Notes: a model not told the origin generated them from the letters alone. Shown: positions 46,698 through 55,520, counted from the first letter of the stretch. The stretch is DNA of 64,000 nucleotides from Sva-07 sp963716095 (GCA_963716095.1 CAVQSV010000016.1:124001-188000), one strand, 5' to 3'. Numbers and translations: made by a program.

Positions 46698-47110
46698 CAA
46701 CGGCCGCCGGCGATCTCGTGCTGGCCGGCGACCTCGCCCAGCCGGTAGGCCTGAGGATCCCAGATCTCGATCTGGTCGATGTTGCCGAGCACGACAACGG
46801 CACCCTGCGGGGCGAGCCCGGCATGATCGCGCAGGCGTGCGTCGAGCGTGACCCGACCCTGCTTGTCGATGGTTGCCTCGCTGGCCGACGATGCGAATGC
46901 TCGCAGCCGGTTGCGGGACACCTCGCCCCGCTTTGCCTTTGCGACCATCTCGGCGGCTTCGGCCTCGAAGGTCTCGACGTTGCGAACGCTGACGCAGCCG
47001 TCGTCGCCGAAGAACAGGTAGCAGTGGTCACCGAGTTCGCCACGATACGCCGAGGGAAGAGCTACTCGCCCTCGCTCGTCGAGCTGTCGCTCGTGAACCC
47101 CAACAAACAC
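46697..47110 (-). CDS. mraZ: MraZ, repressor of the division and wall cluster
   Basis: Ring-forming DNA-binding protein of 137 residues that in studied bacteria binds TGGG direct repeats ahead of its own gene. Both SpoVT/AbrB-type halves are visible: LDERGRVALPSAYRGEL and IDKQGRVTLDARLRDHAGL. The start is GTG 47110, with GAGGAA 8-9 bases upstream. It is the first gene of the 21-gene cluster and directly follows the TGGG array described separately. Confidence 0.96.
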   Translation of the reverse strand: MFVGVHERQLDERGRVALPSAYRGELGDHCYLFFGDDGCVSVRNVETFEAEAAEMVAKAKRGEVSRNRLRAFASSASEATIDKQGRVTLDARLRDHAGLAPQGAVVVLGNIDQIEIWDPQAYRLGEVAGQHEIAGGR

Positions 47111-47176
47111 GCGCCGCGTTCCTCATGCTTTCCACCCCCGCGGCGAACCTGCCGTGCTGGGAACGCGGGAGTCCTC

Positions 47177-47304
47177 CCCAGCGGGCCCCATTGTTCCCCC
47201 AATTTCCCCCATTGTCAACCATCTCCCCCCATTTCCTCCCCATCGGCGCCCATCGAGCACCCATCACGCCCCCAGCACACCCCCAGCACACCCCTGGTAG
47301 CCCA
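47177..47304 (-). promoter_or_regulatory. Expanded array of MraZ-binding TGGG boxes
   Basis: On the minus strand, TGGG occurs at plus-strand CCCA positions starting 47177, 47187, 47198, 47208, 47228, 47239, 47249, 47260, 47271, 47282 and 47301, with degenerate boxes at 47218 (TGGT) and 47292 (AGGG). From 47177 to 47282 the spacing alternates 10 and 11 bp and averages 10.5 bp, one DNA turn. Known MraZ operators have three or four such boxes. Direct binding by this MraZ is inferred. Confidence 0.85.
47190..47218 (-). promoter_or_regulatory. mraZ promoter, TTGACA-N17-AACAAT
   Basis: A perfect -35 box TTGACA (plus 47213-47218) and a 4/6 -10 box AACAAT (plus 47190-47195) are 17 bases apart on the minus strand. 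Transcription would start near 47183, giving a leader of about 73 bases before mraZ. The degenerate box TGGT at 47218-47221 shares its last T with the -35 box, and intact boxes lie on both sides and in the spacer. MraZ binding would therefore block RNA polymerase directly. Confidence 0.7.
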
Positions 47305-47394
47305 GATCCAGCCCCGACACTCCCCCGTCACGCTCGGCACTGAGCGAGCGCACGCAGACGACCCCATCGCTCGACGCTCGGCCGCACGAACGGG

Positions 47395-48066
47395 TCAGGA
47401 GAGCTGGTCGACGAGGGCGGCGACGGCGGCATCGCTCACATGCGCCGGAAGCGTGGCAACCGGCGACAGATCGGATGCCAGCGGGCGCGCGCTCGGGTGC
47501 AGCAGCTCGATGAGCTCGGCCGGGTCGTACCGGGCGTACCAGCAGCACTGCAATCGAGCAGCGTGACGCATCCGGCGCTGGCTGATCCCGACCAGCTTTC
47601 GACCGTCGACGAGCACCTCGCCGGCGCCGACCCCGTCGAAACAGATCGTCGACGACCACGCCGTCGACACCATGGCACCGTCGTGCACCACCAGATCGAG
47701 TTCGAATCCGACCAGATCAGCGAACACCTCGGCGAGCCGGCGACCGAGCCAGACCATCGGCGCATGCACGTCGGTCGCCCACCCAGCGGTGCCAACCGGC
47801 ACGATCACGTCGAGCCAGGTGACCTCGCCCGGTCGGAGGAGCACCGCACCACCGCCGCTGCGTCGCCGGACCACCTCGACACCCGCACTGCTGCAGGCGT
47901 CCGCGTCGACGACGGACGGATCCTGCGTCGAGCCGAGCACCAGCGCCGGCGAGGTGATGTCGTGTTGCCAGATCTCACACTCGGCCGGGTCGGGAATCGC
48001 GCGTGCGTGAAACTCCGATGCGGTCGAGCGCGACCGGACGAGCCGGTACGGCATCGCCGCACTCAC
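47395..48066 (-). CDS. Lipoate/biotin protein ligase-family protein
   Basis: Member of the LplA/LipB/BirA fold, about 223 residues. The substrate loop VVRRRSGGGAVLLRPGEVTW corresponds to the RRxSGGGAVYH motif of lipoate ligases. The lysine loop is GRKLVGISQRR. It probably transfers or hydrolyses a lipoyl or octanoyl group; some actinobacterial relatives are unstudied. GTG 48066 overlaps the HNH gene stop (GTGA); ATG 48054 is a near equal alternative. It ends 91 bases before the MraZ-box array. Confidence 0.82.
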   Translation of the reverse strand: MSAAMPYRLVRSRSTASEFHARAIPDPAECEIWQHDITSPALVLGSTQDPSVVDADACSSAGVEVVRRRSGGGAVLLRPGEVTWLDVIVPVGTAGWATDVHAPMVWLGRRLAEVFADLVGFELDLVVHDGAMVSTAWSSTICFDGVGAGEVLVDGRKLVGISQRRMRHAARLQCCWYARYDPAELIELLHPSARPLASDLSPVATLPAHVSDAAVAALVDQLS

Positions 48067-48560
48067 GACGCCATCGGCAGATAGGCGCGCCACGTGTCCG
48101 GCACGCCGCTGACGGCGACCACGACCCATGCCGTCGACCGCGGCGCACGACACGGCCGCGCGAGGCGCATGCCAGCCTCCGCAGGCGTCCGATCGCGCTT
48201 GCCCAGATTGCACGGCCGACAGGCCGCAGCCACGTTCTCCCAACTGTGCGGGCCACCCTTCGAGCGCGGCACCACGTGATCGATCGAGTCGGCCCGCTCA
48301 CCGCAGTACTGACATCGGTAGTCATCTCGCGCGAAGACCGCCCGGCGCGACAGCGACGCTCGACGTACGTACGGAACCTTCACCATGTACCTCAACCGGA
48401 TCACCGAGGGGCTCGGCAGACTCAGCCGTTCGGAGTGGATGACACGACCATCGTCTTCGAGCACCTCGGCCTTGTCGGCGATCACCAAGCAGGTCGCCCG
48501 CTCGGTCGACACGATGCTGAGCGGTTCGAAGCTGGCGTTGAGCACGAGCGCGCTCAACAC
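48063..48560 (-). CDS. HNH endonuclease-family protein
   Basis: Protein of 165 residues with an HNH nuclease fold. The zinc pairs are RCQYCGER and CRPCNLGKR, and the nuclease His-Asn region is SIDHVVPRSKGGPHSWENV. The N-terminal half (LVLNASFEPLSIVSTERA) matches a widespread actinobacterial HNH family of unknown role, not a homing or phage enzyme with flanking intron. The start is GTG 48560. It is coupled to the ligase gene. Confidence 0.85.
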   Translation of the reverse strand: MLSALVLNASFEPLSIVSTERATCLVIADKAEVLEDDGRVIHSERLSLPSPSVIRLRYMVKVPYVRRASLSRRAVFARDDYRCQYCGERADSIDHVVPRSKGGPHSWENVAAACRPCNLGKRDRTPAEAGMRLARPCRAPRSTAWVVVAVSGVPDTWRAYLPMAS

Positions 48561-48585
48561 GACGGAACTCCGCCTCGCTCGCCGA

Positions 48586-48828
48586 TCAGGCGTCGAGTCG
48601 TTGCCAGTCGCGGCACCATCGCAGGTAGTTCAGCACATCTTCCGGCTCGGGGCGATGCGAGATGTCACCATATTGGGTGACCAGTCGGAACTCGAGATAC
48701 GAGCTCGATGGCAGGGGCAGGTACGGCCGCGAGGCCCACCACCGAGACGGCACGAGGCGACGCCCCTGGCGAAGTGCCGTGCCCCACAGCGATGGGTGCC
48801 GCAGCACGGCCCGGGCGGCCGTGATCAC
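48586..48828 (-). CDS. Small protein of unknown function (80 residues)
   Basis: Short protein not recognised. It begins with GTG 48828, which overlaps the acyl-CoA dehydrogenase stop as GTGA. The sequence is basic at the start (ARAVLRHPSLWGTALRQGRR) and aromatic later (WWASRPYLPLPSSSYLEFR), ending YLRWCRDWQRLDA. The 4-base overlap and ordinary composition support a real gene. Nothing shows a function; coupling suggests a link to fatty-acid or sterol breakdown. Confidence 0.7.
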   Translation of the reverse strand: MITAARAVLRHPSLWGTALRQGRRLVPSRWWASRPYLPLPSSSYLEFRLVTQYGDISHRPEPEDVLNYLRWCRDWQRLDA

Positions 48829-50045
48829 TGAGGCTTGGGCTCCTTCGGGAGCTGCAGGATCATCTCGCCGATGATGTTGCGCTGGATCTGCGACGAACCG
48901 GCGTAGATCGTGCCCGCACGGGCATTGAGGAACGTGCCACCCCACGAGCCCGACGAATTGGCTGCGCCGGGGTCGTCGGTCTGGAAGGCCGACGACGGCG
49001 GACGGCCGTCGAGCGTCATCGCATCGGCGCCCAGGATGTCGACGGCGAGTTCGGTCACCTTGAGGTGGTACTCGCTCCAGTACAGCTTCGAGATCGCCCC
49101 GTCCGGGCCCGGGTGGTGCCCGGCCAGGAACTGCGTGAGGGTGCGCTGACCGAGGAACTTCATGATCTGCACCTTCGAATGGCACCAGGCCAGACGCTGG
49201 CGGATGATCGGGTCGTCGGCGAGGCCGCGCGCTCGTGCCATCTCGACGAGCCGGTCGAGTTCGCCCTGGTAGCGGATCGGTCCGGTCGCTGCTGCTTCGC
49301 CCCGTTCGAACCCGAGCAGCGACATCGCAACGGCCCAGCCGTTGTTGGTGCCGCCGACCACCTGGTCCTTCGGGCAGCGGGCGTCGGTGTAGAACACCTC
49401 GTTGAATTCGCTCTCACCGGAGATCATCTTGATCGGCCGGACCTCGATGCCCGGCTGATCCATCGGTACCAGGAGGAACGAGATGCCCTTGTGCTTGGGT
49501 GAGTCGGGATCGGTGCGGGCGAGCGTGAAGATGTGATCGGCCAGATGCCCAGCGGAGGTCCAGATCTTCTGACCGTTCAGCACCCACTCGTCGCCGTCGA
49601 GTTCTGCTCTGAGTCCGACGTTGCCGAGATCCGAGCCGGCGTCGGGTTCGGAGTAGCCCTGACACCAGGTGTCCTCACCGGACAGGATCCGTGGCAGGTA
49701 GTGCTGCTTCTGCTCTTCGGAACCCCACATCAACAGCGTGTTGCCGAGCATCTGGATGCCGAACACGTCGTTGGGCCCGCCTGTCGGCACGCCGGCGCGG
49801 GCGAACTCCTCGGCGAGGATGACCTGCTCGGTCGCGGTGAGCCCGGCGCCGCCGTACTCCTGCGGCCAGCCCGGCGCCAGGTAGTTGGCCTCGTAGAGCG
49901 TCTTGCGCCATTCGGTGACGAACTCGTCGAGATCGTCACCGACGAGTGCCCCCATTCCCTTCCAATTGGCAGGGAGCTTCTCGGCGAGGAACGCCTGCAC
50001 CTTCTCGCGGTACGCCTCGGCTTCTGGGGAGTAGGTCGGGTCCAT
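48825..50045 (-). CDS. Acyl-CoA dehydrogenase
   Basis: FAD-dependent dehydrogenase of 406 residues, alpha,beta-desaturation of an acyl-CoA. Family blocks are QGYSEPDAGSDLGNV, WTSAGHLADHIFTLARTD and the C-terminal AGTIYAGSSQIQRNIIGE. It fits the FadE subgroup used for sterol or branched substrates in Actinobacteria, but the substrate is not readable from sequence. ATG 50045 was chosen over an upstream start because it begins the normal N-terminus. Confidence 0.92.
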   Translation of the reverse strand: MDPTYSPEAEAYREKVQAFLAEKLPANWKGMGALVGDDLDEFVTEWRKTLYEANYLAPGWPQEYGGAGLTATEQVILAEEFARAGVPTGGPNDVFGIQMLGNTLLMWGSEEQKQHYLPRILSGEDTWCQGYSEPDAGSDLGNVGLRAELDGDEWVLNGQKIWTSAGHLADHIFTLARTDPDSPKHKGISFLLVPMDQPGIEVRPIKMISGESEFNEVFYTDARCPKDQVVGGTNNGWAVAMSLLGFERGEAAATGPIRYQGELDRLVEMARARGLADDPIIRQRLAWCHSKVQIMKFLGQRTLTQFLAGHHPGPDGAISKLYWSEYHLKVTELAVDILGADAMTLDGRPPSSAFQTDDPGAANSSGSWGGTFLNARAGTIYAGSSQIQRNIIGEMILQLPKEPKPQ

Positions 50046-50070
50046 GGTCGCCGATCCTACTGGTCGCACA

Positions 50071-50937
50071 TCACCGCGGGCCAGTGCCGATCAGTGCGGC
50101 CGCGGCGGTCAGTGGCTGCACGAAGCCGGACGGCTCGATCACCTGCAGATCCACCAGGTGCGGCAGATGCGACCGCAACTCGAGTTCGCGCCGCATCGCG
50201 TCGAGCATCGGGTCGCCCAAGGTGTCGACGACCGTCCCCGAGAGCAGGAACGTCGACACGTCGAACGCTGCGGCGGCTGACGCGATCGCCCGCCCGACCA
50301 TGATGCCCGTCCGCTCGATGATCGACGGGGTGGCGCGCCGTATCGGACGATTCATCTCCGCTTCGAGGGCGATCGCCGATGCCAGCGCCGTGAGGCACCC
50401 GACCGCACCGCACGAGCACGCTTGACCGCCAGGGTCGACGATGAGATGTGCGAGCGATCCGGCGTTGCCGTGTGCGCCTCGCAGACGCCGGCCATCGATC
50501 ACACACGCCGACTCGATCGTGCGGTCGAGCACCAGCGTCACGAAACTCGACGTCGAGATCGAGTCGCCGAAGCGGAGCTCACCCTCGGCCGCGGCGCCAG
50601 CGAGCGTGTCGAGCACGACGGACAACCCGGTGAGCTCCTCGAGGTGCTGGCGGAGCGGGAACCCCGACCACGCAGGCAGCGCGGCGGGCGACACCGCGCC
50701 GGCGGGCTCATCGATCGGCCCCGAACAGCTCACCGCCACGTTCGAGGGTGCCGGCACGTCGTCCGGGCGGGCCGCCAACACGCGCAAGACGAGCTGTTCG
50801 AGGACTCGCCAGACCTCACGCGACGGAGTACCGATGCGGTCGCGTACGAGCACTTCGCCGGCACCGTCGACCACGCCGGCGGCAAGACGCCCGGGATCGA
50901 CCGCGATCGCCAACACCGTCTCGTCCGTCAGAGCCAC
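50071..50937 (-). CDS. ROK-family protein with a degenerate nucleotide site
   Basis: Protein of 288 residues resembling ROK sugar kinases and regulators. The family zinc motif is present as GQACSCGAVGCLTAL. The phosphate-1 loop normally reads DxGGTK but here reads AVDPGRLAAGV, and the region around the catalytic Asp reads VLDTLAGAAAEGE instead of NDANAAALGE; the Asp remains. Kinase activity is therefore doubtful. No helix-turn-helix is seen. The GTG at 50937 was chosen; it is divergent from the MoxR gene across 57 bases. Confidence 0.75.
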   Translation of the reverse strand: MALTDETVLAIAVDPGRLAAGVVDGAGEVLVRDRIGTPSREVWRVLEQLVLRVLAARPDDVPAPSNVAVSCSGPIDEPAGAVSPAALPAWSGFPLRQHLEELTGLSVVLDTLAGAAAEGELRFGDSISTSSFVTLVLDRTIESACVIDGRRLRGAHGNAGSLAHLIVDPGGQACSCGAVGCLTALASAIALEAEMNRPIRRATPSIIERTGIMVGRAIASAAAAFDVSTFLLSGTVVDTLGDPMLDAMRRELELRSHLPHLVDLQVIEPSGFVQPLTAAAALIGTGPR

Positions 50938-50994
50938 AGGGAGCGAAGCTATCCCGACTGTCCTCGACTCGAAGTCCGGTCTACCCTTCCGACG

Positions 50995-52017
50995 GTGACG
51001 ACCGATATCGCGGACGACTCTCGACCGCCCGAATCTCCCGCTGTGCCACGGACGACCGAAGCCGGCGATCAACCATCCATGCGCAGCTTCGCGGATCTCT
51101 TCGACGCCATCACGTCGAACATCGCCCAGGTGCTCCACGGCAAGCACGACACGATCGAGCTCGCGGTGATGTGCCTGTTGGCCGAGGGCCACCTCCTGAT
51201 CGAGGACGTACCGGGCGTCGGCAAGACCTCACTGGCGAAGGCGTTGGCAGCTTCGATCGACTGCAGCTGGAAGCGCATCCAGTTCACTCCCGATCTCCTG
51301 CCGACCGATCTCGTCGGCGTCAGCGTCTACCAACGCTCGACCGAGAAGTTCGTGTTCGAACCCGGACCGCTCTTCGCGAACATCGTGCTGGCCGACGAGA
51401 TCAACCGGGCGTCACCGAAGACGCAGTCGGCACTGCTCGAGTCGATGGAGGAGCGCCAGATCACCGCCGACGGTCGAAGCCACCAGCTCGAGGCACCGTT
51501 CATGGTGATCGCCACCCAGAACCCCGTCGACCAGGAGGGCACCTACCGGTTGCCCGAGAGCCAACTCGACCGATTCCTCCTGCGGATCTCGATCGGCTAT
51601 CCCGACCGCGACGCCGAGATGCAGATGCTCGACGTGCAGGGCGCCGCCACCTCGATGCACGCGCTCGAGCCCGTGGTCTCCGTCGGCGAGATCAGAGCGA
51701 TGATCGCTGCGGTCCGTGGCGTTCACGTGGCGACGGCGCTCAAGTCGTATCTGGTCGACCTGGCCGCAACCAGCCGTCGCCACCCTGGTATCGAGCTCGG
51801 CCTGTCGCCTCGCGCAACCCTGCAGCTCGCCGCCGCGGCCCGGGCTCATGCAGCGGCGCGCGGGCGAAACTATGCAACCCCCGACGATGTCAAGACCGTC
51901 GCGCAGGCCACGCTGAGCCACCGCGTCATGGTGCGTTCCGAGCACGGCTCACAGCTCTCGCCCGCCGATGCGATCAGCGAGGTCTTCGATGCCGTCGCGG
52001 TTCCGGTCCCTCGTTGA
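50995..52017 (+). CDS. MoxR-family AAA+ ATPase
   Basis: AAA+ chaperone-like ATPase of 340 residues. Walker A is VPGVGKTS (72-79), Walker B is NIVLADEINRASPKTQ, and the sensor-type block ATQNPVDQEGTYRLPESQLDRF follows. The DUF58 and transglutaminase genes follow, the usual partners of MoxR operons, in which it may mature or assemble exported proteins. The start is GTG 50995. Function of the system is unknown. Confidence 0.92.
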   Translation: MTTDIADDSRPPESPAVPRTTEAGDQPSMRSFADLFDAITSNIAQVLHGKHDTIELAVMCLLAEGHLLIEDVPGVGKTSLAKALAASIDCSWKRIQFTPDLLPTDLVGVSVYQRSTEKFVFEPGPLFANIVLADEINRASPKTQSALLESMEERQITADGRSHQLEAPFMVIATQNPVDQEGTYRLPESQLDRFLLRISIGYPDRDAEMQMLDVQGAATSMHALEPVVSVGEIRAMIAAVRGVHVATALKSYLVDLAATSRRHPGIELGLSPRATLQLAAAARAHAAARGRNYATPDDVKTVAQATLSHRVMVRSEHGSQLSPADAISEVFDAVAVPVPR

Positions 52018-52029
52018 GTCGATGACCGT

Positions 52030-53238
52030 ATGGCTCGGCTCAGCCTGACACGCCAGGGTCTTGCGGTGATCGCCGCTGGAGCGGTCGCCATTGGGGTGGG
52101 CCGCGTCTTCGCCATCGTCGAGCTGTTCGTGATCGGTGCAGCGTTCTTTGCGGCGGTGCTGCTCGCCGTCGTCTACGTCTGGACACGCCGTCCGCAGATC
52201 GAAGCCGATCGCTGGATTCATCCTTCGCTGTTGGTTGCGGGCGACACCGGGCAGGTCGATCTCCAGCTGCGGCACGTGGGCGGGTTCAGATCGGCTCCCT
52301 TCCTGCTCGAGGAACCGGTGGTGCGCACCATGACCGACGACCATGTCGCCCGCTTGCCCGTCCCATCGCTGGGCCCGGGCACCATGTCGACGTCCGGCTA
52401 CCGGGTACCGACCACGACACGGGGACTCATCGGGCTCGGGCCGCTGCGCCTGATCATGAGCGACGCGCTCGGCATCGCCAGATCGGCCAGCGCCATCGTC
52501 GATACCGACGAGATCGTCGTTGCGCCTCGAACGCTGCCGATCGACATGCCCCAACTCGGCCGCGGGCCACTGGGTCGGGCGCTGCTCGACTCGGCCCGCC
52601 GGCTCGGCCCCGGCGACTTCCACGGCCTGCGCGAGTACGCGACCGGCGATGAGCCGAGAAGCATTCACTGGAGGGCATCAGCACGCTCCGACGAGCTGAT
52701 GGTCAAGGAGTACGCCGTCGAGGGGCTGCACCGATGCACGATCGTGTTCGATGCGAAGCCGGGCGCCCACTCGAGCAATGCCAATTTCGAGCACGGTGTC
52801 ACGGCGGCGGCCAGCTTGGTCCACAGCGCAGTGCGAGCCGGCCTGACCACACGTTTCGTCACCGCTGGCGGCATCGACCTCCGGGGCCCCGACGTCGCCG
52901 CAGTGACGTTGCGCGTCCTCGCCCAGATCGAACCGAGCGAGGCGCCGCTCGCATCGTTCGACACCGACATCGCCGACGGGCTCGTTCTGCTCGTGGTCGT
53001 CACCGGGTCGAGCCAGACCTCGACCTGGCGGGCGAGCCAGGCGGTGTCCGACCCGGCGATCACCAGGGTCCTCGTCGCAACCCACGACGCCGGTGGCGGG
53101 GTACGCCTCGCTGCGGCGGCCCGATCCGATCACGAATTCGTGTCCACGTGGCAGGCACTCGTCGGGCAACCGTCTCCAGGGCCGGATGCACCTGCGGACG
53201 CTCCGTCAGTGTCAGACAGCGCAGCGGGTCAGCGGTGA
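52030..53238 (+). CDS. DUF58-family membrane protein
   Basis: Protein of 402 residues with two N-terminal helices (about 10-50) and a DUF58 domain whose hallmark REYATGDEPRSIHWRASAR lies near residue 200, in a von Willebrand-factor-A-like fold. It is second in the MoxR, DUF58, transglutaminase operon. Its stop overlaps the next start by 4 bases (GTGA). Presumed partner of the MoxR ATPase. Confidence 0.9.
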   Translation: MARLSLTRQGLAVIAAGAVAIGVGRVFAIVELFVIGAAFFAAVLLAVVYVWTRRPQIEADRWIHPSLLVAGDTGQVDLQLRHVGGFRSAPFLLEEPVVRTMTDDHVARLPVPSLGPGTMSTSGYRVPTTTRGLIGLGPLRLIMSDALGIARSASAIVDTDEIVVAPRTLPIDMPQLGRGPLGRALLDSARRLGPGDFHGLREYATGDEPRSIHWRASARSDELMVKEYAVEGLHRCTIVFDAKPGAHSSNANFEHGVTAAASLVHSAVRAGLTTRFVTAGGIDLRGPDVAAVTLRVLAQIEPSEAPLASFDTDIADGLVLLVVVTGSSQTSTWRASQAVSDPAITRVLVATHDAGGGVRLAAAARSDHEFVSTWQALVGQPSPGPDAPADAPSVSDSAAGQR

Positions 53239-55480
53239 GCTCCACCGCGGTGCGCCCGAGCTTGGCGAGCGATGCGATCGCGTCCGCAGTGGTCGCCGCC
53301 TTCTCGATGACGGTGGCCGTGGGGTTCGTCCGAGTGTTCTCGGGCTGGCCGTTCCTCACCGACATGGCCATCGTGGTTGCGGTCGGCCACGGTGTCGGGC
53401 TCGTGCTCCGCCGGCTTCGTCTCACCCCGTGGCTCGCCGTTCCCGCGGCGGCGCTCGTTCTGGTGTGGACCGTGCTCGCCGTGTTCTACCCAGAGACGTT
53501 CTCGTGGGCACTCCCCACCAGCGAGACCTGGTCGATGCTCCAGGCCGAGCTCACCTCGGTCCGTCAGGAGTTCCGCACCGCCGTCGCCCCGGTCGACTAC
53601 GCCGGCGGCTGGAACGTGCTCGCAGCGATCGGACTCGCCACGTCGGTGTTGCTCGCCGATGTGTTCGCCTTTCGTGCCGACGCGCGGGCCGAGACATTGG
53701 TGCCCGGTGGCGTGCTCTTCGTGTTCGTCGGCGCCCTGGGCGACGATCGGTTGCGGATCGCGTCAGCGGTACTGCTCGTCGGCGTCGGCGTGGTGGCCAC
53801 GGTCGCACTGCGCTGGTATCACGCCGAACCAGGCCGGGACCAGGCCGGGACTGCGCTGCGGCGATGGCCGGTCGCGATCGGGTTCGGGGCTCGCCGTCGC
53901 CCTGGCCGCCGGGTTCGTCGGTCCCCGACTCCCCGGAGCCGACGCAGCACCGCTCTACGAGACGAGCGGCGGCAGCGGCGACGCGACGCAGGTGGTCAGC
54001 CCACTGGTCGACATCCGGTCACGGCTGACGAACCGGTCGACCGCCGAGCTCTTCCGCGTGCGCGCCGACACCGAGTCGTACTGGCGGACGTCGGCCCTGC
54101 CCGAATTCGACGGGACCCTCTGGAGGATCCCCGAACGCAGGCTCGAACCGGTCGGAGACGCACTCGGCGCGCCCGCCCGTCGGTTCGACAACCGCCAACG
54201 CATCACCATCGGCGTGCTGGGCGGCAACGTGGTGCCCGCCGCCCCCGAACGGGTGATTGCCGGGTCGCCCTCCGGCAGCCTGCAGTGGGACGCGAGAACA
54301 TCGACCTTGCAGACCGTCGGCGGCGACCTCGAGACGGGCGACGTCATCGACATCGTGTCGTCAGCGCCCCGCCTCGACACCGAGACGTTGGCCGCAGCCA
54401 CCTCGACCGACTTCGGCGACCCGATCTACACGAGCGTGCCGGCCGATCTCCCCACCGTGGTCGAAACCACCGCTCGACAGGTCACCGCCGGTGCCACGAG
54501 CACCCTCGAGGCAGCGATACTCGTCCAGACGTGGTTCCGGGACGAGTTCGAGTACAGCCTCGAGATCCAGCAGGGCCACGACAACTCCGCGATCGAGAAC
54601 TTCCTCGACAATCGAGTCGGCTACTGCGAACAGTTCGCCGGCACCTACGCAGCGATGATGCGCACACTCGGCATTCCATCGCGAGTGGCGGTCGGGTTCA
54701 CCTCGGGCATCGCCCAGGGTGACGGCGTCTTCTCCGTGATCGGCCGCAACGCCCACGCCTGGCCAGAAGTCTGGTTCGACGGGATCGGCTGGGTCACGTT
54801 CGAACCGACACCGACCCGCGGCGCCCCCAATGCCGAGAACTACACCGGGCTCCCGCCACGCCAGGACACCTCGGCCAGCGCCGACGACGTCAACAACGGC
54901 GAAGCTGACCACGCCGACCACCCTGCCGACCGGCCCCGACAGCGACGAGTCCGGCCTCGAGATCCCCGACTTCTCGGATGCCCCGCCGACCGATGGTGGC
55001 TCGAACGCCGGAGCGACGCCGGGCACCGACAGCACCGGGGGCGGCGGGGTGCCGTGGGGCTGGATGGGCATGATCGTCCTCATCGCTGCGGTGCTCGCTG
55101 GACCCTGGCTGTTCCGGTTCGTTCGCCGCCACCGGAGCACACACTCGGTCGAACTCCAGGTGGCCAACGCCTGGCAACGCGCGACCACCGCGGTCGCCGC
55201 AGCAGGAGTCCCGGTCCGCAGTTCGGACACGCCGCTGGAGGTCGCAGCGAGCACCGCGCACCACTTCCCCGTGGTCACGCGGCCGATGTCCTCGCTCGCG
55301 GAGATCGTCACCGAGGCGACCTACGGTGCCCAGGGGACCACCGGCTACGACACGACCGGGGCGTACGGGGCGAGCACGATCAGCGACTGCCGCAACTGGG
55401 CCAAGCAGATCGACCGGACGGCGACCGAGTCGCTCGACTGGAGCAGCCGGCTGCGGCGCTACTTCACCTCGTTCGGCTGA
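53235..55480 (+). CDS. Membrane transglutaminase-like protein (DUF3488 + TGc), frameshifted twice
   Basis: Third gene of the operon, about 748 residues if corrected. Six or so N-terminal helices are followed by an outside transglutaminase core and a C-terminal helix (MGMIVLIAAVLAGPWLFRFV). The catalytic Cys, His and Asp are present in VGYCEQFAGTYAAM and NAHAWPEVWFDGIGW. Two single-base gains interrupt the frame: an extra G in the GGGG at 53886-53889 (FGLAVALAAGFVGP resumes in the next frame) and one at about 54904 (LTTPTTLPTGPDSDESG). GTG 53235 is the start. The enzyme class is a cysteine peptidase-like fold; its target is unknown. Confidence 0.85.
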
Positions 55481-55520
55481 CGTCGTTCGGCCGAAGACCG
55501 TCGGCGGACGACGTCGTCGC

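Noticed and set aside
47341..47394. Possible gene or RNA between the MraZ boxes and the lipoate-ligase-like gene
   Set aside because: No start, motif or convincing hairpin; it is just the gap downstream of that gene.
55481..55520. TTCGGCCGAA palindrome (55486-55495) as a terminator
   Set aside because: Five-base arms only and no T-run; too weak to list.
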